A stretch of DNA of 37,424 nt, from assembly GCF_019396355.1 (NCBI RefSeq), contig NZ_JAHKRK010000056.1, positions 1-37,424 of the forward strand, in the 5' to 3' direction. Position numbers and translations under genes: made by a program. This document shows positions 31,333 through 37,424 of this stretch, piece by piece. Numbering within the stretch: the first letter of the stretch is position 1; each line of letters begins with the position of its first letter. The stretch is from Pseudonocardia nigra (GTDB lineage: Bacteria; Actinomycetota; Actinomycetes; Mycobacteriales; Pseudonocardiaceae). Below the pieces are notes generated by a model. That model had not been told where the DNA came from. It did not search any database and worked only from the letters and a program-made list of their open reading frames with translations.

Positions 31333-31951
31333 TCGGCACCTGGGCGGCGGTCTCCAGCACGCCCGCCACGGTCAGCTCCATGAGCTGGACGGCCCGCTCG
31401 ACGTCGATGGCCAGGTCCTCCCGGAGGATGGACCACCACGACCAGCTGGCGCAGGCCACCAGCGCGGCCACGCGGTCGGCGCGCCCCGGTCCCGCCAGGC
31501 GGAGCTCCTCGTCGAACACCCGCTCGATGTCCGCCGCGATGCGGTCCAGGTATCGCCGCCGATTTCGGCGCAGGGCAGCGGAGAACGGCTCGCGCAGCCG
31601 GTTCGCCCTGGCGAACGGCGAAATCAGCTCGTGCAACTCGGCGCGTTGGGCGCAGAACCGGGCGATGCGTTCGGCGCGGGGCAGGTCGACCGGGATGTCC
31701 ATGGCCAGCTCGTCGTGGCGATCCAGCAGGACACGGCCGGTCGCCTGGTAGAGGGTCTCGAGATCGGCGAAGTTGGCCCACAGCGCCCGCTGCGAGATCT
31801 GCGCTCTGGCCGCGATCTTGGCGCCGGTGGGCTTGAGCTCACCCTCACGCACGAGGTCGAGGAGTGCGTCGACGATCGCTGCACGGGTGCGCTGTCGCCG
31901 GGCCGTACGACCGTCCACGGCCGGGGTGGGCAGCGACTCGGCCTCCGTCAT
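31301..31951 (-). CDS. TetR family transcriptional regulator
   Basis: 216 residues from the ATG at 31951. The N-terminal helix-turn-helix region reads RTRAAIVDALLDLVREGE, then AKIAARAQISQRALWANFADLETLYQA, and LWANF replaces the usual L/YYHF. The C-terminal ligand domain is helical and Trp-rich (ACASWSWWSILREDL). The start is chosen over an ATG three codons upstream because CAGAAT lies 7 nt before it. It is convergent with the aldehyde dehydrogenase-like gene; the next gene on its strand, the cutinase-like one, lies upstream and has its own promoter. The target is unknown. Confidence 0.85.
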   Translation of the reverse strand: MTEAESLPTPAVDGRTARRQRTRAAIVDALLDLVREGELKPTGAKIAARAQISQRALWANFADLETLYQATGRVLLDRHDELAMDIPVDLPRAERIARFCAQRAELHELISPFARANRLREPFSAALRRNRRRYLDRIAADIERVFDEELRLAGPGRADRVAALVACASWSWWSILREDLAIDVERAVQLMELTVAGVLETAAQVPISGPPGATPS

Positions 31952-31958
31952 ACCGCCC

Positions 31959-31964
31959 ATTCTG
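31959..31964 (-). promoter_or_regulatory. Possible leaderless -10 box of tetR
   Basis: On the minus strand CAGAAT ends 7 nt before the ATG at 31951. Confidence 0.35.
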
Positions 31965-32010
31965 GACGGGGACGGAGGCCGGCCGACGCGGCGGTGCGCC
32001 GATCAGCCGA

Positions 32011-32895
32011 TCAGCCGATCGGACAGCTGTTCCGGACGTCCGACAGCGCTGCTCCCGCGCTCGGCCCGGGGCAGAGGAACTGGGTGTACCGGGTGTCGTC
32101 GTCCACGAAGCGCTTGAGCCAGGCGATGCTGTACTTGCCGATCGTCGTGTTCGGGCTGTTCGGCGCGAAGTGGTCGACGTTGTTCAGCTCGAGGTAGGCG
32201 CGCTCCTCGGCGCCGGTGAGATTCTCGTAGAACGGGATGGAGTGCCGGGAAACCGGCGCGATCGAGTCCTGCTCTGCCCCGATCACCAAGGTGGCCGCGT
32301 CGACCTCGGACCAGGTCTTGTCCAGGTTGTAGCCGGTCAGCGGGACGGCTGCCTCGATCGACCGGCGGTCCGATGCCGCTTCCAGTGCGCCACCGCCACC
32401 CATGGAGTGCCCCATCACGGCGAGGCGGTTCGGGTCCACCCGGTCGCGGACCGAGGACTCCTGGGTGACGTAGTCGAGCGCGGCGAGCAGCTGTTCACCA
32501 CGCTCGGCGGGCTGGTCGTAGCGGGAGTTCGTGTTGAAGGTGATGACGACGAAGCCCTGCGACGCGATGCGAGGGCCCAACCAGGCGATGGTCGACTCCG
32601 ACGCGGTGTATCCCGGCGAGATCGCGACGACACCGAAGGTCCCGTCGCTGGTCGTGGTCGGGTAAGTGATCGTCCCCGACCCGAAGCCGGGGGTCTGGAA
32701 GTCGTACAGCGAGGCGTCTGCGACCGCGTACGGGCCGCGCGCCGCCTCGATGCTCGCTTCGGTCGGCGCCGGACCCCGCTCGAACGGGTTACCGGCCGGC
32801 TGCGCTGCCGCCGTCGCGGGCGCCAGCGTCATGGCGAGCGCAGCCAGCACCGCGAGGAGCCCACTGCCGAGCGCGCGTCTTCTCGTCGTCGTCAT
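32011..32895 (-). CDS. Secreted polyester hydrolase, cutinase/PET-hydrolase family
   Basis: 294 residues from the ATG at 32895 (AAAGGA about 6 nt upstream). A signal peptide with an RRR start and Ala-rich end cleaves near residue 31-33. The mature protein NPFERGPAPTEASIEAARGP and the rest follow Thermobifida cutinases: ISPGYTASESTIAWLG (oxyanion Tyr96), MGHSMGGGG (nucleophile Ser164), GAEQDSIAP (Asp210), NVDHFAPN (His242), and DDDTRYTQFLCPGP with Cys275 pairing Cys291. It should hydrolyse cutin-like or synthetic polyesters outside the cell. The aromatic-clamp Trp of known PET hydrolases is Tyr189 here (LTGYNLDKTW). It has its own sigma-70-like promoter. Confidence 0.9.
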   Translation of the reverse strand: MTTTRRRALGSGLLAVLAALAMTLAPATAAAQPAGNPFERGPAPTEASIEAARGPYAVADASLYDFQTPGFGSGTITYPTTTSDGTFGVVAISPGYTASESTIAWLGPRIASQGFVVITFNTNSRYDQPAERGEQLLAALDYVTQESSVRDRVDPNRLAVMGHSMGGGGALEAASDRRSIEAAVPLTGYNLDKTWSEVDAATLVIGAEQDSIAPVSRHSIPFYENLTGAEERAYLELNNVDHFAPNSPNTTIGKYSIAWLKRFVDDDTRYTQFLCPGPSAGAALSDVRNSCPIG

Positions 32896-32987
32896 CGCTG
32901 ATCCTTTTCTCTTCGATCGGTCCACGGTGACCAAGGCGACCCTGGAAGGACATCGCCCTCAGAAGAACGCAAGAAGTTTGTGCAGTG

Positions 32988-33016
32988 ATAGTGCATTTTC
33001 CTTGTCGGTCGGTCAA
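32988..33016 (-). promoter_or_regulatory. Promoter of the polyester hydrolase gene
   Basis: On the minus strand TTGACC (33016-33011), 17-nt spacer, CACTAT (32993-32988). The -10 lies between two GTGCA words (plus strand 32979-32983 and 32991-32995), 12 bp apart, a possible operator. Confidence 0.55.
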
Positions 33017-33049
33017 GTGCCCCGAGCGGACCGACACGGACCGGAGCCC

Positions 33050-33055
33050 TAGGCT
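33050..33055 (+). promoter_or_regulatory. Leaderless -10 box of the Rv3311-like gene
   Basis: TAGGCT ends 6 nt before the GTG at 33062. Confidence 0.5.
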
Positions 33056-33061
33056 TTCGCC

Positions 33062-34273
33062 GTGGCCAGCGACATCGTCCCGATCCAGCTCTCGCTCACC
33101 GACGGCGATCTCGTCACGCTGTGGGCCCCGCGGTGGCGCGAGGACGGCGAGGAGTGGGAGGCCTTCCTCGGCGACGACGAGCACCTGTTCGCCTTCCCCG
33201 AGGTCGCCCGCCTGGCGGCGTTCGTGCGCACCGTCCGCGAGCACGACCTCATCGACCATCCGGCCTGGTCGGTGGTGCCGGACCTCAGCGTCGCCGAGCT
33301 GACCCCGGACCAGACGCAGCGCTACGACATCGTCGGCGTGCCCGAGCTGGTCGCCCAGGACCCCGACACCTGGACGGTCGGCGAGCTCGCCGAGATCACC
33401 GACATGGTCCGGTCGATCGCCGACGTCTGCGAGCTCGACGCCGTCACCGAGGTGCTCGCTGCAGCCCCCGGCTTCGGGCTGCTCCGGCAGGGCACGCTCC
33501 CGTTCGTCGGCCGCGAGGGCGGACGGCTGTGGACCCAGCTCGTGGAGACGATCGCCGAGCGCTGGGACGAGGTGATCGACGCCCTCGACGACATGGTCGC
33601 CACCCCCGAGGTGGACGCCGGCGCGCTCGCCGCCGCCGAGAAGGAGGTGGTGGTCGACGAGGACGCCGACGAGGACGCCGACTCCGTGGAGGAGGGCGAC
33701 ACCGACGACGACCGCCCCGCGGGCTTCTGGGAGGAGGTGGGGATCGACCCGGTCCGCATCACCACCCGCGACGGCGAGTTCATCACCCTGCGCTGCTACC
33801 TGGACGACACCGCGGTGTTCCTCGGCTCCGACGGCCGCATCGACGTCTTCACCAGCGAGCGGACCCTCGCCCGGTGGGTCGGCGAGGAGGGCGCGGAGGG
33901 CCACGACCTGGTGGCCGCGTCGACGTGGCCGGAGGTGGTCGAGCGGGCCGCGGTCGGCGAGCTGGAGGTGCAGGTCGACGACCTGAACTCCTACACCCTG
34001 ACGGGGCTCGACCAGGACATCGCGGAAGGCACGCTCGCCGTCGACCCCTCGCAGCTGGAGCTGGCCACCGAGCTGCTGCTCGACGTGGGCGACTGGGCGG
34101 GCGACGACGAGGCGCGCGAGGCACTCGCCGAGTCGCAGGCGCTGGGCTGGCTGGTGTCGTTCGTCGTCAAGCCGGACCCCACGCGACTGGCGCCGAGCCC
34201 GCCGTTCGACGCCGAGGCGGCGCGGTTCCGGGAGCTGGTCGAGGACGTCACCGCACGGTTCCGCACCCACTGA
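33062..34273 (+). CDS. Two-domain acidic protein of unknown function (Rv3311-position gene)
   Basis: 403 residues, strongly acidic. Two similar halves are visible. The first starts IQLSLTDGDLVTLWAPRW, then EAFLGDDEHLFAFPEVARLAAFV. The second starts VRITTRDGEFITLRCYLDD, then VFLGSDGRIDVFTSERTLARWV. Each continues to a HDL...W segment and a short beta hairpin (QRYDIVGV / NSYTLTGL). They are joined by an Asp/Glu-rich linker (DEDADEDADSVEEGDTDDD). This looks like an internal duplication. The protein is soluble, with no signal peptide or catalytic motif. Its place beside add matches Rv3311. Function unknown. Confidence 0.8.
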   Translation: MASDIVPIQLSLTDGDLVTLWAPRWREDGEEWEAFLGDDEHLFAFPEVARLAAFVRTVREHDLIDHPAWSVVPDLSVAELTPDQTQRYDIVGVPELVAQDPDTWTVGELAEITDMVRSIADVCELDAVTEVLAAAPGFGLLRQGTLPFVGREGGRLWTQLVETIAERWDEVIDALDDMVATPEVDAGALAAAEKEVVVDEDADEDADSVEEGDTDDDRPAGFWEEVGIDPVRITTRDGEFITLRCYLDDTAVFLGSDGRIDVFTSERTLARWVGEEGAEGHDLVAASTWPEVVERAAVGELEVQVDDLNSYTLTGLDQDIAEGTLAVDPSQLELATELLLDVGDWAGDDEAREALAESQALGWLVSFVVKPDPTRLAPSPPFDAEAARFRELVEDVTARFRTH

Positions 34274-34287
34274 GCCGTCAACTCTGG

Positions 34288-34316
34288 TTGACAAAGATCC
34301 GCGGCGCGGCCACGCT
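34288..34316 (+). promoter_or_regulatory. Promoter of the DUF998-like gene
   Basis: Consensus TTGACA (34288-34293), 17-nt spacer, CACGCT (34311-34316), then 6 nt to the GTG at 34323. This is the best full promoter among the leaderless starts in the window. Confidence 0.6.
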
Positions 34317-34322
34317 GGGCCC

Positions 34323-34991
34323 GTGACCCGCCGAAGCACCCGCACGCTGCTGCGCTGCGGCGCCGCCGCCGGACCGCTGTTCGTCGCCACCTTCCTCGCC
34401 GAGGGCGCCCTCCGGCCGGGCTACGACCCTCTGCGGCACCCGGTGAGCTCACTCGCGCTCGGCCCCCGCGGCTGGGTGCACGTCGCGAACTTCGCCACGG
34501 CCGGCGCCCTCTACCTGGCCGGGGCCGTCGGCCTCGCGCGGACCCGCGACGATGCGCTGTGCAGCCGCGTCGGTCCGGTGCTCGTCGGCGCCGCCGCCGT
34601 CGGCCTGCTCGGGTCCGCGGCCTTTCCCACGGATCCGGTGAGCGGCTATCCGCAGGGCACGCCGGACGTCCCGGCCGAGCCGACCCCGGCCGGTGTGGTG
34701 CACGACCTCTCCGGCGTCGCGACCTTCCTCGGGATCCCGGCGGCCGCGCTCGTGTACGCGAGGTCCCAGCTACGCGGCGGTCGTCCCCGCTGGGCGGCCT
34801 GCTCGGGCGGAACGGCGCTGACGATGCTCGCCACGTTCGTCGGCTCCGGTGCGGCGTTCAACCAGGCCCCGTCCGTCGTCCGCGTCGGCGGGCTGCTCCA
34901 GCGAGCGTCGATCGCCATCGGGTTCTCGTGGCTGACGGCGCTGTGCGCGGCCGCGCTCGTCAGGCGAGAAGGGCCGCGTACCCCGGCTTGA
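34323..34991 (+). CDS. DUF998-like membrane protein
   Basis: 222 residues with about six hydrophobic helices. [20 protein letters not shown], then [20 protein letters not shown], the loop [14 protein letters not shown] and [21 protein letters not shown] are typical of DUF998 proteins, integral membrane proteins without known activity. The conserved HPVSSLALG and DLSG stretches suggest a buried polar site. The GTG start follows a strong promoter. The last 32 bp overlap the convergent adenosine deaminase gene. Confidence 0.78.
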   Translation: MTRRSTRTLLRCGAAAGPLFVATFLAEGALRPGYDPLRHPVSSLALGPRGWVHVANFATAGALYLAGAVGLARTRDDALCSRVGPVLVGAAAVGLLGSAAFPTDPVSGYPQGTPDVPAEPTPAGVVHDLSGVATFLGIPAAALVYARSQLRGGRPRWAACSGGTALTMLATFVGSGAAFNQAPSVVRVGGLLQRASIAIGFSWLTALCAAALVRREGPRTPA

Positions 34992-36057
34992 TCACGTCGT
35001 TGATCAGTGCCAGCCGCTCGTCGAACCCGAGGAAGGCCGACTTCATCGCGTTGACCGTGAACCACTGCAGGTCGGCCCACCCGTATGCGAACGTCTCGAC
35101 GAGCGCGGCCATCTCGCTGCTCATCGAGACCCCGGACATCAGCCGGTTGTCGGTGTTCACCGTGACGCGGAAGCGCAGCTTCGTGAGCAGCCCGATCGGA
35201 TGCTCGGCCAGCGACCCGGCCGCGCCGGTGTGCACGTTCGACGTCGGGCACATCTCCAGCGGGATCCGCTTGTCGCGCACGTAGGCGGCGAGCAGACCCA
35301 GGTGCGGGACGCCGTCGGCGTCGACGGTGATGTCGTCGACGATGCGCACGCCGTGGCCCAGCCGGTCGGCCCCGCACCATTGCAGTGCCTCCCAGATCGA
35401 CGGCAGGCCGAACGCCTCGCCCGCGTGGATCGTGAAGTGCGCGTTCTGCTGGCGCAGGTACTCGAAGGCGTCGAGGTGGCGGGTGGGCGGGAACCCGGCC
35501 TCCGCCCCCGCGATGTCGAAGCCGACCACGCCGGCGTCCCGGTAGCGGACGGCCAGCTCGGCGATCTCGCTGGAACGGGCGGCGTGGCGCATCGCGGTGA
35601 GCAGGCAGCCCACGCGGATGCGCCTGCCGTGCTCCACGGCACGGACGGCACCGGTCCGGAAGCCCTCCAGGACGGCCTCGACCACGGCGTCGAGCGCGAG
35701 CCCGCCCTCGACGTGCAGCTCGGGGGCGAACCGGACCTCGGCGTAGACGACGCCGTCGGCCGCCAGATCCTCCGCGCACTCGGCGGCCACCCGCACCAGC
35801 GCGTCGCGCGTCTGCATCACCGCGACCGTGTGCCCGAACGTCTCCAGGTAGCGCTCGAGCGAACCGGAGTGGGCCGCGCCGAGGAACCAGGACCCCAGCT
35901 CGCCCGCGTCCCTGCTCGGCAGGCCCAGGTACCCGGTCGCCTCGGCCAGCTCGATGATCGTGGACGGCCGCAGCCCGCCGTCCAGATGATCGTGGAGCAG
36001 CACCTTCGGCGCGTCGCGGACGGAGTCGAGGTTCAGCGGCGCTGGCACGAGCGTCAC
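34960..36057 (-). CDS. Adenosine deaminase
   Basis: 365 residues. LLHDHLDGG (His22, His24) binds zinc, [12 protein letters not shown] and HAGEAFG hold the substrate and catalytic Glu, and RLGHGVRI and [13 protein letters not shown] supply the third His and the metal-bound Asp; NTDNRLMSG is the actinobacterial form of NTDDP. It deaminates (deoxy)adenosine to (deoxy)inosine, feeding the phosphorylase at 17263. It corresponds to Rv3313c. The GTG at 36057 is given, but a GTG at 36048 has TAGCGT 7 nt upstream and may be the true leaderless start. Confidence 0.93.
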   Translation of the reverse strand: MTLVPAPLNLDSVRDAPKVLLHDHLDGGLRPSTIIELAEATGYLGLPSRDAGELGSWFLGAAHSGSLERYLETFGHTVAVMQTRDALVRVAAECAEDLAADGVVYAEVRFAPELHVEGGLALDAVVEAVLEGFRTGAVRAVEHGRRIRVGCLLTAMRHAARSSEIAELAVRYRDAGVVGFDIAGAEAGFPPTRHLDAFEYLRQQNAHFTIHAGEAFGLPSIWEALQWCGADRLGHGVRIVDDITVDADGVPHLGLLAAYVRDKRIPLEMCPTSNVHTGAAGSLAEHPIGLLTKLRFRVTVNTDNRLMSGVSMSSEMAALVETFAYGWADLQWFTVNAMKSAFLGFDERLALINDVIKPGYAALLA

Positions 36058-36103
36058 GCTAGAGCACCCCTCTCGATCTTCCTCCGCAGGTGGCGGACCA
36101 CTG

Positions 36104-36138
36104 CTCCGATCGGGGCAGGCAGGGCTCCGAACGGGGCA
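36104..36138. promoter_or_regulatory. 14-bp direct repeat upstream of add
   Basis: CTCCGATCGGGGCA (36104-36117) and CTCCGAACGGGGCA (36125-36138) repeat at a 21-bp period, so both face the same side of the helix, about 50-90 bp upstream of the add start. They are a plausible activator or repressor site for add or for the divergent coiled-coil gene. Confidence 0.4.
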
Positions 36139-36185
36139 AACGCCGTCGAACAGGGAGCCGCGGACGGGTGAAGTACGGGGATCGC

Positions 36186-36191
36186 TACCCT
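36186..36191 (+). promoter_or_regulatory. Candidate -10 box before the coiled-coil gene
   Basis: TACCCT lies 5 nt before a GTG (36197) that opens a 15-residue leader frame, and about 50 nt before the main ATG. Confidence 0.4.
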
Positions 36192-36196
36192 CTGTC

Positions 36197-36244
36197 GTGC
36201 ACTACCCCGATGTCCGGCTCAGAGGAAGCTCCCCGCCGCCATGA
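36197..36244 (+). CDS. Possible 15-residue leader peptide
   Basis: The frame GTG CAC TAC ... CCA TGA encodes 15 residues ([15 protein letters not shown]) and its TGA overlaps the ATG of the coiled-coil gene (ATGA). A -10-like box 5 nt upstream would make it leaderless. It may couple translation of the main gene, and its Pro-rich end could slow ribosomes. It is supported only by position and overlap. Confidence 0.35.
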   Translation: MHYPDVRLRGSSPPP

Positions 36245-37308
36245 GCAATGACTCCACCCTTTCGTTCGACCGCATGCGTGGGATGTTGGTGCGCGCCGCG
36301 GAGATCCGCGACAGCGAGCAGCAGCAGATCTTCGACTCGCTCGACGAGATCCACGCTCGCCTCGCCGCGCTGGACGCCCTCGGCACCGTGCGCAAGCGGC
36401 TCACCGAACTGCCCGACCGGACGGAGGTCAGCGTCCTCGCCGAGCGGCTGGACGAGACGGTGGCCAAGCTCGACGCGCAGGACGTCGCGATCGCGTCCGT
36501 CCTGCGGGCGGTCGAGGCGATGCCGGACAAGATGGCCAAGCCCATCGCGCAGCTCGACGGCCGCCTCGACGGCATGGCCGGGCGGCTGGAAGGCGTCTCG
36601 GGCCGCATGGACGGCCTCGACGACCGGCTCGGCGGCCTGCACAAGCGCCTCGACGACCTGGACAACCGGCTCGACCGCCACGAGATGCGCCTCGACGCGA
36701 TGCCGACCTCCGTCGGCACGCCGATCAAGGAGCGGATCGACGGGATCGACCGCAACGTCCGCGAGCAGCTCGACGCCGCCCTCCGCTCCGTCGACGAGTC
36801 CGGCGAGGGCCTGCGCAACCTGCTCGGCGACACCAGCATCGGCCTGCACCGCCGGCTCGAGGACCTGGCCGCGCGCCCAGCCGTCGACCCGACCGAGCCG
36901 CTCGACGCGCTCGCCCAGCGGTTGGAGTCCCTCGCCGCCCGGCTGGACTCCCTCGGCGGCCGCCTCGACACCCTCGAGGAGGGCATGTCCGGGCGGATCG
37001 GCACCCTCGGCGGGGAGATCGACGCGAAGTTCGGCAAGCTGGACGCCGCCATCGTCGAGCGGCCGGACGTCGCGTCGCTGACCGCGCTCGTCGAGAAGGC
37101 CCACTCCGAGACCGAGCGCCGCAACGCCGGCCAGCTGGACGAGGCCATGGCCACGTTCGCGGAGCTGATCCTGGGCCGCGGGCCCTCGGTGCAGTCGCCC
37201 CCGCCGCCGCCCCGCCCGACCCAGCGCCGGGGGCGGAGCAAGGTATCGGTGAAGTCGCCGAACGGGCACTCGGCGTCCGACACGGTCACCGACGACCCCG
37301 ACGACTGA
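36241..37308 (+). CDS. Long coiled-coil protein, unknown function
   Basis: 355 residues. From about 20 to 300 it is a nearly continuous heptad array with Leu or Met at core positions: GRLDGMAGRLEGVSGRMDGL is the clearest stretch, followed by DDLDNRLDRHEMRLDAM and later LESLAARLDSLGGRLDTLEE. Short breaks at MPDKMAKP, MPTSVGTP and AARPAVDPTEP divide it into segments. The C-terminus is Pro-rich (SPPPPPRPT) and basic (QRRGRSKVSVKS), then acidic. There is no signal peptide or membrane segment, so it is a cytosolic rod or scaffold, possibly membrane-, DNA- or polar-protein-associated through its tail. GAGGAA lies about 14 nt upstream of the ATG, too far for a good ribosome binding site. Confidence 0.72.
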   Translation: MSNDSTLSFDRMRGMLVRAAEIRDSEQQQIFDSLDEIHARLAALDALGTVRKRLTELPDRTEVSVLAERLDETVAKLDAQDVAIASVLRAVEAMPDKMAKPIAQLDGRLDGMAGRLEGVSGRMDGLDDRLGGLHKRLDDLDNRLDRHEMRLDAMPTSVGTPIKERIDGIDRNVREQLDAALRSVDESGEGLRNLLGDTSIGLHRRLEDLAARPAVDPTEPLDALAQRLESLAARLDSLGGRLDTLEEGMSGRIGTLGGEIDAKFGKLDAAIVERPDVASLTALVEKAHSETERRNAGQLDEAMATFAELILGRGPSVQSPPPPPRPTQRRGRSKVSVKSPNGHSASDTVTDDPDD

Positions 37309-37324
37309 CCCTCCGCCCCGGCGA

Positions 37325-37424
37325 CGGGGCGACTCGCCCGGCGAGGACGGGCGACTCGGCAGCGCAGAACGGGTGACTCGCGGATGTTCCGCGAGTCGCC
37401 CGTTTCCGTCCCGCGAGTCGCCCG
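37325..37424. repeat. Array of CGGGCGACTCGC words in both orientations
   Basis: Five near-copies occur in 100 bp: 37325-37340, 37348-37358, 37370-37381, 37391-37402 (inverted) and 37413-37424 (inverted, cut by the window end). It probably continues beyond the window. Confidence 0.6.
37368..37404. terminator. Strong hairpin after the coiled-coil gene
   Basis: AACGGGTGACTCGCGGA (37368-37384), loop TGT, then TCCGCGAGTCGCCCGTT (37388-37404): a 17-bp stem with a single G-U pair, ending in TTT. It lies 60 bp after the stop codon. Confidence 0.7.

Noticed and set aside
30423..31751. Long plus-strand frame across the aldehyde dehydrogenase-like gene and TetR
   Set aside because: Wrong frame for the real gene and antisense to TetR; no recognisable domain.

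Overview
This window is very G+C-rich actinobacterial chromosome, most likely from a Pseudonocardia-like member of the Pseudonocardiaceae. The order lpdA, gamma-glutamylcyclotransferase-like gene, M20 hydrolase, purine nucleoside phosphorylase, pmmB, upp, two-domain acidic protein, add follows the Mycobacterium tuberculosis Rv3303c-Rv3313c segment as I remember it, with large blocks inserted between the shared genes. No rRNA, tRNA, CRISPR array, transposase or integrase is visible.

Layout. Positions 1-3411 hold an EspG-like ESX protein, a small membrane protein, lpdA and a gamma-glutamylcyclotransferase-like gene. Positions 3420-13490 hold two convergent sugar-import operons. The plus-strand operon is lipoprotein, ATPase, permease. 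The minus-strand operon is DeoR regulator, lipoprotein, ATPase, two permeases and a ketose 3-epimerase-like TIM barrel, all overlapping. The two operon promoters share a CTTTCGCTT box at identical spacing, so the DeoR protein probably controls both. A repeat-rich non-coding stretch (13554-14016) follows, then an M20 amidohydrolase, a membrane Ser/Thr kinase, and an overlapping punA-pmmB-flavodoxin operon. Positions 20221-21357 encode a cobalt-type nitrile hydratase-like enzyme whose beta subunit is naturally split over two genes. After it lie decaying genes (21433-22773), including a divergent LysR/reductase pair apparently fused by one deletion.

The right half holds upp, a divergent HxlR/MFS exporter pair, a haloalkane dehalogenase, and a deoC-aldehyde dehydrogenase operon with a second, catalytically incomplete aldehyde dehydrogenase-like gene. 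A GntR repressor and a small protein with two matching operators sit between the two dehydrogenase genes. Next come TetR, a secreted cutinase/PET-hydrolase-family enzyme, the two-domain acidic protein, a DUF998-like membrane protein, adenosine deaminase and a long coiled-coil protein.

Together, add, punA, pmmB, deoC, aldehyde dehydrogenase and upp make a nearly continuous nucleoside salvage and catabolism route: adenosine to inosine to base plus (deoxy)ribose-1-phosphate, to the 5-phosphate, to acetaldehyde and glyceraldehyde-3-phosphate, to acetate, with uracil recovered as UMP. Many genes have a TANNNT or CANNNT hexamer exactly 6-7 nt before the start codon, the signature of leaderless transcription, and this was used to choose starts.
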